NCBI RefSeq assembly: GCF_001484195.1 | Contig: NZ_LLYW01000050.1 | Location: forward strand, 1 to 64,000 | DNA from: Thermococcus celericrescens | GTDB lineage: Archaea; Methanobacteriota_B; Thermococci; Thermococcales; Thermococcaceae | Reading direction: 5' to 3' | DNA: 64,000 nt | Shown here: positions 1-7,954 of the stretch, in pieces | How positions within the stretch are numbered: the first letter of the stretch is position 1 | Layout: each line of letters starts with the position of its first letter | Program-made: the position numbers and the translations under genes | The notes under the pieces: generated by a model | Database searches by the model: none | Told to the model about the DNA's origin: nothing | What the model saw: the letters and a program-made list of their open reading frames with translations, nothing else

Positions 1-59
1 CTCGAACCGGGGACCGCCGGATTAACAGTCCGGCGCTCTACCGACTAAGCTACGGCGGC
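1..59 (-). tRNA. tRNA-Asn (GTT), 3' end cut by window edge
   Basis: Read on the minus strand, the 5' acceptor strand GCCGCCG, a D-arm and an anticodon stem-loop CCGGACTGTTAATCCGG are visible, followed by a variable loop and the start of the T-arm (GGTTCGAG). The anticodon is GTT, which reads asparagine codons. The acceptor 3' strand lies outside the window, so whether CCA is encoded cannot be seen. A TATA-like TTTATAAA lies about 30 nt upstream. Confidence 0.93.
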
Positions 60-87
60 ACGACCCAATGTAGGGAATATGGGGGGG

Positions 88-97
88 ATTTATAAAT
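88..97 (-). promoter_or_regulatory. TATA box of tRNA-Asn
   Basis: The palindromic TTTATAAA sits about 30 nt upstream of the tRNA-Asn 5' end, the normal distance for an archaeal TATA box. It is in a gene-free stretch between two divergent tRNA genes. Confidence 0.6.
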
Positions 98-161
98 CTT
101 ACGGTGCTCCCCAATGAAGGATGTCAGTCATTTTTGTGGAACATGGCGCGAGAACCGGCTG

Positions 162-176
162 CGAAAACTTTATATT
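162..176 (+). promoter_or_regulatory. BRE/TATA promoter of tRNA-Thr(TGT)
   Basis: CGAAAAC followed by TTTATATT lies 25-30 nt before the tRNA-Thr 5' end, matching the purine-rich BRE plus TATA layout of archaeal promoters. Confidence 0.6.
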
Positions 177-200
177 TTCCCCGGGGAGTCTTTAAACCGT

Positions 201-277
201 GCCCCGGTAGCCTAGCCTGGTGGGGCGGCGGACTTGTAATCCGCCGGTCGCGGGTTCAAATCCCGCCCGGGGCTCCA
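201..277 (+). tRNA. tRNA-Thr (TGT)
   Basis: The acceptor strands GCCCCGG and CCGGGGC pair. The anticodon stem-loop is GCGGACTTGTAATCCGC with anticodon TGT, and the T-arm is CGGGTTCAAATCCCG. The discriminator base is T and the CCA end is encoded (to 277). A palindromic repeat cassette starts six nucleotides after the CCA. Confidence 0.96.
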
Positions 278-283
278 TTCTAA

Positions 284-592
284 CAAACTTCGCGAAGGCG
301 AAGTTTGATCAAGGTTCGTAGCCCCTTCTGGAAGTGTCAATTTTCAAGTGGTTTCTCATTATCGGAGCGTTTAACACGGAGAACAACTCTAAAATACTCC
401 CGTACAAGGGGTTTGCTTTTTTGACGCCCTTCGGGCGTCTTTTGGAGTTAAACCCCTTCAACAGGAACACCAAAATGGTTCTCACCTGAAACGTTGGCCT
501 TGAGTTGAGAAACCACCTTTCCAAAGTGCAACCTGGAGAAGAGCTACGAACTTTTGGTGAAGCTTTTGGAAACGCTTTTTGACCAAAATTCG
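284..592 (+). repeat. tRNA-linked palindromic cassette, copy 1
   Basis: This gene-free stretch 3' of tRNA-Thr(TGT) is one of four related cassettes in the window. It opens with a palindrome of 10-bp arms (CAAACTTCGC, 284-293; GCGAAGTTTG, 298-307; loop GAAG), followed by ATCAAGGTTCGTAG. About 130 nt from the tRNA is a double stem: outer arms AAGGGGTTT (406-414) and AAACCCCTT (450-458) enclose a 7-bp hairpin GACGCCC/GGGCGTC (423-439). The distal end (about 544-592) is a long imperfect inverted repeat that carries the opening flank in inverted orientation (CTACGAACTTTTGGTGAAGC). A 112-codon reading frame on the minus strand (309-647) falls on these structures and has no recognisable domain, so I take it as non-coding. 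Confidence 0.75.
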
Positions 593-652
593 TCGGATAA
601 GTTGCCCGCTTAAAACCGCTGTGGATTGTGTTGGAGGTGAGAGGCATGAACC

Positions 653-946
653 TCAGCTCGTCGTGAAGATGGTCCGGCTCTGGTAGTCAGCTTCTATGAG
701 AACCTCTATTACGTCCTCTTCACCGTAGCGTATCTCCCTCACCGTTATCTCCTTCTTGACACGGCCTTGTACAACGGCTTGGTGAACCTCTTTGGGGAGC
801 TCCTCGGTTACTGGGATTATTCTGCCCTTCACGTATATTCCCGCTAGCTTGCCCCTCTGGAGGAGGAACCCCCTCACTGGGACAACGTACTCATCAAATC
901 CAACCTCATATCCGGTGTTCTCAACACGTCCAACCCCAACTGCCAT
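653..946 (-). CDS. small conserved-looking hypothetical protein, 97 aa
   Basis: I do not recognise this protein. It is a soluble, acidic product with no signal peptide, membrane segment or cysteine pair; it alternates short hydrophobic strands with charged turns, suggesting a small beta-rich fold. The start is the ATG at 946, because GGGTGATTC lies just upstream; a GTG at 955 would sit inside that ribosome binding site. A TTTAAAAATC element near 996-1005 is a possible TATA box. It lies downstream of gcvPB on the same strand, separated by the promoter-like element, so it is probably its own unit. Function is unknown. Confidence 0.7.
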   Translation of the reverse strand: MAVGVGRVENTGYEVGFDEYVVPVRGFLLQRGKLAGIYVKGRIIPVTEELPKEVHQAVVQGRVKKEITVREIRYGEEDVIEVLIEADYQSRTIFTTS

Positions 947-1044
947 ATGAATCACCCATGTGTAAGTTTTCTATTACATATTTGTGCCCTTCCTTTAAAA
1001 ATCTTTCTGGACAACATCGGGGATAAGGAAATAGAAAAGGCACC

Positions 1045-2550
1045 TCAGTAATCAATCTCGCCTTTCTCCCTCAGCCGGAGGTACATTCTCCAGCTTAAGA
1101 TGGGCTTTTTGGCCGCCAGAACGTCGTCCACCCTTCCAACGGCGGCGTTGTGGGGCGCCTCCTTGACTACTTTGGGGTTGGTGTAGGCCTCTTCGCTGAT
1201 CCTCTTGAGGGCCTCAACGTAGGCGTCTATCTCCTCCCTGCTGACGGTCTCGGTCGGCTCTATCATGAGGGCCTCGTGCACAATCAGCGGGAAGTATATC
1301 GTCGGTGCGTGCATGCCGAAGTCGAGGAGCCTCTTCGCCACGTCGAGGGCCTTAACCCCGGTCTCTCTCTTCATGGGCTCTGCCGAGAAGACGACCTCGT
1401 GCTTTCTCAGCTCCTTGTGCGGCAGCTCGTAGCCGCGCGTTCCCTTCAGCTTCTGGGTGAGGTAGTTGGCGTTGAGAACCGCTATCTCGCTGACCTCCCT
1501 GAGGCCTTCCCTGCCCATTATCTTGAGGTAGGTCAGGGCCCTGACTATCACCGCGAAGTTGCCGTAGAGCTCCTTCACCTTGCCTATGCTCTTTGGCACG
1601 TCGTAGTCGAGGTAATAACCACGCTCCTCATCGTAGCCCACGAGCGGAACCGGCAGGTAGTCCTTGAGGAAGTCCTTGACGCCAACGGGCCCGCTTCCCG
1701 GTCCACCGCCGCCGTGAGGTGTTGAGAACGTCTTGTGGAGGTTGAGGTGGACAACATCGAATCCCATGTCGCCCGGCCTTATCTTGCCGAGGACTGCGTT
1801 CAGGTTGGCGCCGTCGTAGTAAAGGAGACCTCCGGCCTTGTGGACTATCTTCGCTATCTCGAGTATCTCGTCCTCGAAGATGCCGAGCGTGTTGGGGTTG
1901 GTGAGCATCAAACCGGCCGTCCTCTCACTTACGGCGTTCTCAAGGGCCTCCAGATCAACGGTGCCGTTCTCGTTGGAGGGTATCTCTACGACCTTGAAGC
2001 CGGCCATAGCTGCACTTGCAGGGTTGGTCCCGTGCGCTGAATCCGGAACGAGCATCTCCGTCCTCTGGGTGTCGCCGCGGTCAAGGTGGTAGGCCCTTAT
2101 TATCGAAACGCCCGTGAACTCGCCGTTCGCCCCAGCCGCCGGCTGGAGCGTGAAGCGGTCCATTCCGGTTATTTCCTTCAGCCACTGCTCCAACTCCCAC
2201 ATTATCCTGAGCGCTCCCTGGACGGTCCGTTCGTCCTGGTACGGATGGACGTAGGCAACGCCCGGATGGGAGGCGATCTCCTCGTTTATCTTTGGGTTGT
2301 ACTTCATGGTGCACGAGCCGAGGGGATAGATGCCGTTGTCAACGCCGTAGTTCATCTCGCTCAGCCTGGTGTAGTGCTTCACAACCTCAGGCTCGCTGAG
2401 CTCGGGGAGGTTGAGCTGGCTCTTCCTCCTCAGCTTCTCCGGGATTTCAACGTCTATCTCCTCGATCGGCTTGGGAAGAGTGTAACCAATCCTTCCGGGG
2501 CGCGAGAGTTCGAAAATGGTCGGCTCATCCCATTTGGCCTGTCTGAACAT
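1045..2550 (-). CDS. gcvPB: glycine dehydrogenase (decarboxylating) subunit 2 (P-protein beta)
   Basis: This is the C-terminal half of the split P-protein of the glycine cleavage system, a cytosolic PLP enzyme that decarboxylates glycine and passes the aminomethyl group to lipoylated H-protein. The fold-type I PLP site is visible: [20 protein letters not shown] carries the Schiff-base lysine, and the preceding segment has the DSAHGTNPA and YYDGAN motifs. At 501 aa it has the usual archaeal length. The start is the ATG at 2550, preceded by GAGGTGGTGAAA; two GTG codons further up overlap that ribosome binding site. It follows gcvPA after about 10 nt, so the two subunits of the heterotetramer are co-transcribed. 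gcvH and gcvT are not in the window. Confidence 0.96.
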   Translation of the reverse strand: MFRQAKWDEPTIFELSRPGRIGYTLPKPIEEIDVEIPEKLRRKSQLNLPELSEPEVVKHYTRLSEMNYGVDNGIYPLGSCTMKYNPKINEEIASHPGVAYVHPYQDERTVQGALRIMWELEQWLKEITGMDRFTLQPAAGANGEFTGVSIIRAYHLDRGDTQRTEMLVPDSAHGTNPASAAMAGFKVVEIPSNENGTVDLEALENAVSERTAGLMLTNPNTLGIFEDEILEIAKIVHKAGGLLYYDGANLNAVLGKIRPGDMGFDVVHLNLHKTFSTPHGGGGPGSGPVGVKDFLKDYLPVPLVGYDEERGYYLDYDVPKSIGKVKELYGNFAVIVRALTYLKIMGREGLREVSEIAVLNANYLTQKLKGTRGYELPHKELRKHEVVFSAEPMKRETGVKALDVAKRLLDFGMHAPTIYFPLIVHEALMIEPTETVSREEIDAYVEALKRISEEAYTNPKVVKEAPHNAAVGRVDDVLAAKKPILSWRMYLRLREKGEIDY

Positions 2551-2560
2551 TTTCACCACC

Positions 2561-3916
2561 TCACAGCTCCGCCTCGCTTATTATCTCCCTCAGGGCCTCC
2601 ACGAGGGCATCAATCCACTCCTTCCTAGTCGTCTCGGTCGCCGCGAACAGCGCCGTCTCCCCCAGCTCCGGGAAGTGGCCGCCTATGTAGTAGCCGCCGT
2701 GTATGCCCCTCTCGAGGAGCCTCTCGTGGACGACGTCGTAGGGAACCTCGAACTTAACCGGCACGTCCTTGAAGTTTACACCGTCGAAGGCCACCTCTCC
2801 AACCTCACCGAGGCGCCTCTTGAGGTAGGCGGTGTTTTTCAGAATGATCTCGCCAAGCTCCCTCAGTCCCCTCGGCCCGAGGGTGGCAAGGTGTATCGCG
2901 GCCGCTACCGCGACCAGCGCCTCGTTCGAGCAGATGTTGGAAGTCGCCTTGGCGCGCCTTATGTGCTGCTCCCTGGTCTGGAGCGTCATCACGAAGTCCC
3001 TCTTCCCGTCGGCCGTCTTGGTCATGCCGATTATCCTTCCGGGCATCTGGCGGATGAGCTTTTTGTCATTCCTGACCGCGAATATTCCGGCCCTCGGACC
3101 TCCGAAGTTCATGGGGTTTCCAAAGTAAGCGGCCTCGCCGACCACCACGTCGGCCCCAAGCTCTCCCGGCGCCTCGACTATCCCGAGTATGGTTGGGTCA
3201 ACGCCGACCACGAAGAGCGCCCCTGCCTCGTGGGCTATCTCACCGACCTCCCTTACGTTCTCCTCGAGGAGTCCGAAGAAGTTGGGCATCTCGATGTAGA
3301 CCCCGGCGGCGCCTTCAACCGCCTCCTTGAGCTTCTCAATGTCAAGCTGTCCCCTCTCGTCCCACGGAACCTCGACTATCTCGAGGCCGGGGCCACCGGT
3401 GTAGGTTCCGAGAACCCTCTTCTTCTCGGGGCTGAGTGCCTTGGGAACGATGAACTTATTTCTCCTCGTCACGCGGGCGCTCATCAGGGCGGCCTCGGCC
3501 ATAGCCGTTCCCCAGTCGTACATCGAGGAGTTGACTATCGGGAGGCCGACCAGTTCGGCGATGATGCTCTGGTACTCGAAGAGGGCCTGTAGCATGCCCT
3601 GGCTTACCTCCGGCTGGTAGGGGGTGTAGGCCGTCAAAAATTCGCTCCTCTCTATGAGGTACTTGACGTGGGCTGGAACGTAGTGGAAGTAGGTTCCAGC
3701 GCCGAGGAAGCTCGGCATCTCGAGGACGGTTTTATTCTTGCTTAGAATTTCGCTGAGTTCTGTGAATACCTCGTATTCGCTCTTCCCTTCGGGCAGGTTG
3801 AACTTCTGAACCATTCCCTTCGGGACGTCAGAGAAGAGATCTTCAATCGATGTGAATCCGATTTCCTTCAGCATTTCATCCTTATGGGCCGAGTTTGGAA
3901 GGTAGTGCCTACCCAT
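2561..3916 (-). CDS. gcvPA: glycine dehydrogenase (decarboxylating) subunit 1 (P-protein alpha)
   Basis: This is the N-terminal half of the split P-protein, pairing with GcvPB to form the active glycine decarboxylase. The protein has the family opening (RHYLPN), the [15 protein letters not shown] and [13 protein letters not shown] segments near residues 75-110 and a conserved [12 protein letters not shown] stretch. It lacks the PLP lysine, as expected for this subunit. The start is the ATG at 3916, which has GGTGATAGGT in front; a GTG at 3925 is inside that site. At 451 aa it matches archaeal homologues. A TATA-like ATATATTAC about 50 nt upstream, near 3971, may be the operon promoter. Confidence 0.96.
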   Translation of the reverse strand: MGRHYLPNSAHKDEMLKEIGFTSIEDLFSDVPKGMVQKFNLPEGKSEYEVFTELSEILSKNKTVLEMPSFLGAGTYFHYVPAHVKYLIERSEFLTAYTPYQPEVSQGMLQALFEYQSIIAELVGLPIVNSSMYDWGTAMAEAALMSARVTRRNKFIVPKALSPEKKRVLGTYTGGPGLEIVEVPWDERGQLDIEKLKEAVEGAAGVYIEMPNFFGLLEENVREVGEIAHEAGALFVVGVDPTILGIVEAPGELGADVVVGEAAYFGNPMNFGGPRAGIFAVRNDKKLIRQMPGRIIGMTKTADGKRDFVMTLQTREQHIRRAKATSNICSNEALVAVAAAIHLATLGPRGLRELGEIILKNTAYLKRRLGEVGEVAFDGVNFKDVPVKFEVPYDVVHERLLERGIHGGYYIGGHFPELGETALFAATETTRKEWIDALVEALREIISEAEL

Positions 3917-4027
3917 ACCTATCACCTTCTGAGCTTTAAGACGCTCGTTGAAAGTTGAAGTACCAGTAATATATGCTTTGTGCCGCGGGTGAAAATGTCG
4001 GAGGAAAAAATAGGGGGATAAAAGGCC

Positions 4028-4265
4028 TCAGCCAGTAACGCCGACGTCCTCGAAGAACTTCTCCATGAGTCCGGCCATGGCCCTTATGTCGTACTGCATG
4101 GTCTCGTAGACCGCCCACTGAACCTTGCTGTAGGCCCTGCCGTCGAGGGTCTTGAAGCCGCTCGGCGCATTCACGTCGAAGTTGGCGTGGAGTTCGATGT
4201 TCCTTATGGCCCAGCCGTCCACGTCGTCGTCGAGCCAGTCGTCCTTGCTCACGTAGGTGTAGATC
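4028..4265 (-). pseudogene. C-terminal remnant of an unidentified gene, truncated by a transposon end
   Basis: An open frame of about 79 codons ends at a normal stop (4028) and runs upstream without a start, through GQIYTYVSKDDW, until it meets a lone IS605-type right end at 4266. The remaining tail is acidic, with KVQWAVYETMQYDIRAM and a terminal FFEDVGVTG. An internal ATG at 4252 would give 74 aa but has no convincing ribosome binding site. The interpretation is that an insertion, later lost or reduced, removed the 5' part of the gene. I do not recognise the parent family. Confidence 0.55.
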
Positions 4266-4299
4266 TGACCTCCTCCCCGCCCTGAAGGGCGAGGCTTTC
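4266..4299 (-). mobile_element. solo right end of an IS200/IS605-type (TnpB) element
   Basis: On the minus strand this reads AAGCCTCGCCCTTCAGGG followed by CGGGGAGGAGGTCA: a GC-rich hairpin (CCTCGCCCT/AGGGCGGGG) followed by GGAGGAGGTCA. The same layout and the same terminal GGAGGAGGTCA close the intact TnpB element at 11974. No tnpA or tnpB and no recognisable left end accompany it here, so it is a relic. It abuts the truncated frame ending at 4265. Confidence 0.65.
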
Positions 4300-4450
4300 A
4301 AAAAGAAAAAGTAACGCAGGATTAAAGCTTTTTCGAGTTACTGAGGTTATAGCCTTTGGAGTCCTCTGGGTCATGCTGTATCATCCGACATGGAAAAGTC
4401 ACCGGGACAACGCTTAAATGTCCATCTTCCTCCCCAGTAAGGGGGTCGTC

Positions 4451-5122
4451 ATGATAATCGCTTTCGACTTCGACGGAACTCTAGCGGATACGTACTCGTG
4501 CATTGGGGAGGCGTTTCAGCGTGCGCTCGAGAGGCGCTACCGATGGCTTCCCGGAAAGGCCGTCTGGGCGAAGCTCCTGACTAAAATCGAGCTCCAGTTT
4601 GAGAGGCCTACCTTTGGAAAGCACAAGAAGAAAAGCAGGCCGCCGTTCTTCCTACGCACAAAGTTCTTTGAGACATGGTTCGAGGAGAGGGCCGAGCTCA
4701 CGAAGCCCATTGACGACTCCATCGAACTGCTGAAGAAGCTCAGGGAGGATGGCCACGTGGTCCTCTCCTTCTCGGCGGAGGATTTCATCGATGGCATGAA
4801 GGTGCGGCGCCTGAAGCGGATGGGCATCTACGACCTCTTCGACGACGTCATCGTCTTTGGCCACGATATGACCATAGATGAGGCGTTCCGGCTTGTTCGC
4901 GAGAAGTACGGGGATGACGTTTTCATCTGGGTGGACGACAAGCCCTGGCGCTTCGTGGGCCACGGCGACGAGAACACCGAGTACGTCTGGTACTACTTCC
5001 CGTTCACAGCGAGGTTCGTGGAGAAGAACCCCGAAAAACTGGCCCTGATACCTCACCTCCACGTCATAAGGGACCTGTGGAGTATATTCGACGTCATTGA
5101 GAACGTTAAAACAAAACGCTGA
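4451..5122 (+). CDS. HAD-superfamily hydrolase
   Basis: A cytosolic phosphatase-like protein of the haloacid dehalogenase superfamily, 223 aa. Motif I is at the N-terminus (FDFDGTLAD; the first aspartate is the nucleophile). A serine motif (VVLSFSAED) and a downstream K-R-rich helix follow, and motif IV is VDDK near residue 165. The region between motif I and the serine motif is a helical cap of about 80 residues. The start chosen is the ATG at 4451, which has AGGGGG eight nucleotides upstream; the longer frame from 4418 begins without one. The substrate cannot be told from sequence. The upstream 4300-4417 stretch holds no other gene. Confidence 0.85.
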   Translation: MIIAFDFDGTLADTYSCIGEAFQRALERRYRWLPGKAVWAKLLTKIELQFERPTFGKHKKKSRPPFFLRTKFFETWFEERAELTKPIDDSIELLKKLREDGHVVLSFSAEDFIDGMKVRRLKRMGIYDLFDDVIVFGHDMTIDEAFRLVREKYGDDVFIWVDDKPWRFVGHGDENTEYVWYYFPFTARFVEKNPEKLALIPHLHVIRDLWSIFDVIENVKTKR

Positions 5123-5176
5123 TATGCCCAGAAACTTTTTTAGTTTGAATGTGGAATATTAAGGGTGATGAGGGTT

Positions 5177-5746
5177 ATGCGGAATAAGGTGGTAATCGGA
5201 CTGCTGGTGATTTTTGCGGTCATGGTCATCCTAGGTGTTGGGCCGTGGTGGGATAACATCATCGGGGACGTCAGCCCACCTCCCCCGAATGTTAGCGCGA
5301 TTTATCTGGGGGTCAAAAATCCCGATGCCCAGAAGGGCTGGCAGTTCGTCGTGGAAGACTCTATTCTGACGGACTGCATGGTGGCGTACATATATTCCTT
5401 TGACCACCCTGGAAAGCTCACGGTATATGAGCTGGACGGGGGGACGTTGAATTCACTTGGGCTGAATTTTGAAGTCCAGAACTGCACCAACGTCCGGAGG
5501 TACGGAGTTCTTGCCGTTAATTTCACGGAACGCCCAGACGTTCTCTCGATCGAAATATGGGTCAGCAAAAGTTCTACTGGGGGAAACGACGTTTACTTCC
5601 AGCAACTCGGTAACTGGCGCTTTGTCAACGGCTCTTACATAGGATTCACCGCACCCCCAATGAACGATGATTATGCCCTGCTGGACATAGAAAAAGTGCG
5701 GGAGCTAATGAATGCCACTGGGATTCACTACATCAATCGCCGCTGA
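5177..5746 (+). CDS. membrane-anchored hypothetical protein, 189 aa
   Basis: I do not recognise this protein. A single N-terminal hydrophobic segment (residues about 5-22, VVIGLLVIFAVMVILG) is followed by a Trp-rich turn (GPWWDN) and a proline run, then an external domain of about 150 residues with three NxT/NxS sequons and two cysteines. This suggests an exported, membrane-tethered protein. The start is the ATG at 5177, spaced about 6 nt from GGTGATGAGGG. The 3' end overlaps the convergent gene at 5733-6011 by 14 nt. Confidence 0.65.
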   Translation: MRNKVVIGLLVIFAVMVILGVGPWWDNIIGDVSPPPPNVSAIYLGVKNPDAQKGWQFVVEDSILTDCMVAYIYSFDHPGKLTVYELDGGTLNSLGLNFEVQNCTNVRRYGVLAVNFTERPDVLSIEIWVSKSSTGGNDVYFQQLGNWRFVNGSYIGFTAPPMNDDYALLDIEKVRELMNATGIHYINRR

Positions 5747-6011
5747 GGTATTCGAGGGTATCCTCCACAAAACCATCCCAATCGTCGTCGTTAACCTCTT
5801 CGAGTCTAATGGTGAAAGCATCCCCGATGTTCCACCTGATGGCTATCGCCCCCCTTTCGGTTTCCACTATAACAAGCCCGAATGGGGCATCCCCCATCCA
5901 GTGATGTTTTGAGAACCCTATTCTAAAACCGCGCTTTCTTAGTTCATCCATGATCAGTTCGTAGGTTTTGGCCGGTCCGTACGGACTCCTTGCAAACCCA
6001 ATATGGGGCAT
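5733..6011 (-). CDS. hypothetical protein, 92 aa
   Basis: A small soluble protein without a family I recognise. It has aromatic clusters (SKHHWMGDAPFG) and an acidic C-terminus (NDDDWDGFVEDTLEYL). The start ATG at 6011 is preceded by GGTGAGTAGAA, a good ribosome binding site, and a TTTTAAAT-like TATA lies about 35 nt upstream on this strand. It converges on and slightly overlaps the membrane-anchored protein gene at 5177-5746. Confidence 0.65.
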   Translation of the reverse strand: MPHIGFARSPYGPAKTYELIMDELRKRGFRIGFSKHHWMGDAPFGLVIVETERGAIAIRWNIGDAFTIRLEEVNDDDWDGFVEDTLEYLSGD

Positions 6012-6171
6012 TTCTACTCACCGATGTTCCATTGGTGGACGGATTTAAAACCTTTTCGGTTCCCTTAACAAAATTTGAGCTGCGAAGAAGAAACCTCACT
6101 GGCACCGGAACACCCCTGGGGGCGATGCTAACCTTTTAATACCCCGTGGGGGAGTTATCTCGGGTGATGGA

Positions 6172-6939
6172 ATGAGGAAGCTTTACATTGGCCTGTTCAT
6201 TGTTCTGGTGGTCTTTGCCGCGGGCTGCATCTCCGGGGGCGGGACGACCCCTGCTCCAACCACGACCACGACGACCGCCGCGAACCTTCCTTTTACCCCC
6301 GATGATATGGAAAACGCCATAAAATCCCTTAAGAGCTACGAGTACACCATGCACGTGGACAGCTACAACGGAACAAAACTCGTGGCCCAGCTCTCGAACG
6401 AGGGTGCGATTGACTTTGAGAGGAAGCTCAAATCCGTCTCCACCTTCTCGAACAGCTCCGTAGGCGGCGGCTCGTATTATAGGAGCTATTACTACACCAC
6501 CTCCAGCGGCTACGCAAGCTATTTCGACCGGAACGGCACCGTGACCTGGGAGGCCTCGTGCTACGGACCGGGTGAAGGGCAGGATTTCAACTCCACGATC
6601 CTCAGCGGGCTCTGGGAGATCCTTAACATCGATAACGTCAGGGTCATCGAGGATGGGGATTACTATGTTATCTACGCCAATGAGACCGGCGGCACCGCGA
6701 TTGGGCCCAACGTGACGAACGCATACCGGACCAGAATCGAAGTCAGGCTCACTAGGGACCTGATTCCGGTTGAGATAAAGAAAACCGTCTATTACGAGAA
6801 GGATGGCGCCAAGTGGGTTGACGTGATCACGATAGACGTCAGGAACCCCAACGCCGCCGTGGTTGAGCCGCCCGAGGAGCTCGTCGAGTACCTCAGTGCA
6901 CAGGGTATCGACCTGGCAGACTTCCTGAGTGGATGCTAA
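6172..6939 (+). CDS. exported lipoprotein, LolA/LppX-like size and layout
   Basis: A 255-aa secreted protein. The N-terminus is a lipoprotein signal (MRKLYIGLFIVLVVF-AAGC, cysteine near residue 19) followed by a Gly/Thr/Pro linker, as in many Thermococcales surface lipoproteins. The mature part has a helix (DDMENAIKSLKSYEYTM) and then beta-rich sequence, a pattern like the LolA/LppX-type fold; that assignment is an inference. The start is the ATG at 6172 behind GGTGATGGA. A TATA-like CTTTTAATA at 6133-6141 sits about 30 nt upstream. Two cysteines, one at the C-terminus (SGC), are unusual. The ligand is unknown. Confidence 0.75.
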   Translation: MRKLYIGLFIVLVVFAAGCISGGGTTPAPTTTTTTAANLPFTPDDMENAIKSLKSYEYTMHVDSYNGTKLVAQLSNEGAIDFERKLKSVSTFSNSSVGGGSYYRSYYYTTSSGYASYFDRNGTVTWEASCYGPGEGQDFNSTILSGLWEILNIDNVRVIEDGDYYVIYANETGGTAIGPNVTNAYRTRIEVRLTRDLIPVEIKKTVYYEKDGAKWVDVITIDVRNPNAAVVEPPEELVEYLSAQGIDLADFLSGC

Positions 6940-6983
6940 ACCTTTAAATCCCACTTCCCCCATTTTCTTTTGGTGGATCTGCG

Positions 6984-7691
6984 GTGGATGCGTTCAGCGG
7001 TCTGGTGTTCTTTGCGTACGGGCCAGCACTGGCGATACTCTGGTACTTCTATCACGCCGACAGGTACGAGCCCGAGCCGAGGAGGTACGTCCTGGGCACA
7101 TTCATCTTGGGAGGGACGCTCTCGGTTGGGATAGCGTTCATTCTGGAGAGCTTTCTGACCCTCGGTGGAGCCATTCAGCCCCTCCTGCCCGCGTCTGCAT
7201 TCTACGTCGCCCTCGTGGCCGGAATAGTGGAAGAACCCGCCAAGGCGCTGGCTATACGCTGGCCATTCAAGGCGGGACAGATGGATGGGATAATGGACGG
7301 CCTCGTCTACGGCGTGGCTGCGGGCCTCGGTTTCGCCGCGACGGAGAACTTCCTCTACGGCCTCGGCTGGGGTCTCGGAGTAACCGTGATGCGCGCGTTC
7401 CTCACCCCCCTCGCCCATGCCACATGGAGTGCCGTGATAGGAGTGGCCTACGGCATGAAGGCGGAGGGCAAAATGACCTCCACGGCCTCGTACTTCCTGC
7501 TGGCGATGTTTCTGCACTTCATCTGGGACTACTACGCGTTCATGAGTGCTGGCGTCCCCGCGTACAACATCCTGCTGATATTCTTCATAATCCTGAACCT
7601 TGCCCTGCTCCGCTACTTCCTCCTCCTGGGACAGGCGGAGGACAGGAGCAGGCTGTGGTACTACTGGTTCAAGAGGAGGGACGGACTGTGA
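6984..7691 (+). CDS. PrsW-family intramembrane metalloprotease
   Basis: A multi-pass membrane protein of 235 aa with about seven hydrophobic segments. The family motifs are in order: a Glu-Glu pair in the third helix (GIVEEPAKALAI), FAATENFLYG, HATWSA and FLHFIWDYYA; these glutamates and histidines are the proposed metal ligands in this CAAX-protease-related clan. Bacterial PrsW cleaves an anti-sigma factor; archaea have no such target, so the substrate here is unknown. The start is a GTG at 6984 after GGTGGATCTGCG. The stop overlaps the start of the next small gene by four bases, so the two are translationally coupled. Confidence 0.85.
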   Translation: MDAFSGLVFFAYGPALAILWYFYHADRYEPEPRRYVLGTFILGGTLSVGIAFILESFLTLGGAIQPLLPASAFYVALVAGIVEEPAKALAIRWPFKAGQMDGIMDGLVYGVAAGLGFAATENFLYGLGWGLGVTVMRAFLTPLAHATWSAVIGVAYGMKAEGKMTSTASYFLLAMFLHFIWDYYAFMSAGVPAYNILLIFFIILNLALLRYFLLLGQAEDRSRLWYYWFKRRDGL

Positions 7692-7891
7692 ATGAGCTAG
7701 AGGAGGCTCTATTTGAAGCCAGACCTTACGTGGAGTATTATGATCGGCTGGAGAATCTGGTAAAGCGCCTCTGGGAGGAGGCCACCGATAGAGAGAACTT
7801 CCTCCAGTTTCTGAACGAGGAGATTGAGCGGGCCGAGGAACCCTTCAGAACGGACCTCAGGATATTCCTGCAGAAGTTTGAGGCGCTGTGA
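7688..7891 (+). CDS. small acidic helical protein coupled to PrsW homologue
   Basis: A 67-aa product starting at GTG 7688, in the GTGA overlap with the PrsW stop. It is almost entirely charged and amphipathic (ELEEALFEARPYVEYYDRL, then EEIERAEEPFRTDL), predicting two or three helices and a soluble location. I know no family for it. The four-base overlap and matching codon usage are the evidence that it is real; a role with the membrane protease is an inference from coupling only. Confidence 0.6.
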   Translation: MNELEEALFEARPYVEYYDRLENLVKRLWEEATDRENFLQFLNEEIERAEEPFRTDLRIFLQKFEAL

Positions 7892-7954
7892 GATTCCATC
7901 CCTGGATGGTAACCTTTATAGCCTTCCATTTTCAAACTTTTTTCGGTGGGTGTG

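Noticed and set aside
284-307. Simple intrinsic terminator for the tRNA
   Set aside because: The palindrome has no T run after it, and archaeal termination does not need a hairpin; the rest of the cassette would be unexplained.
406-458. An H/ACA guide RNA as explanation of the double stem
   Set aside because: No ACA box follows at the right distance and no K-loop or K-turn is visible in the upper stem, although the general outline is similar.
309-647. A 112-codon minus-strand frame within cassette 1
   Set aside because: It covers palindromes shared with three other tRNA-linked cassettes, in which the frame is not conserved.
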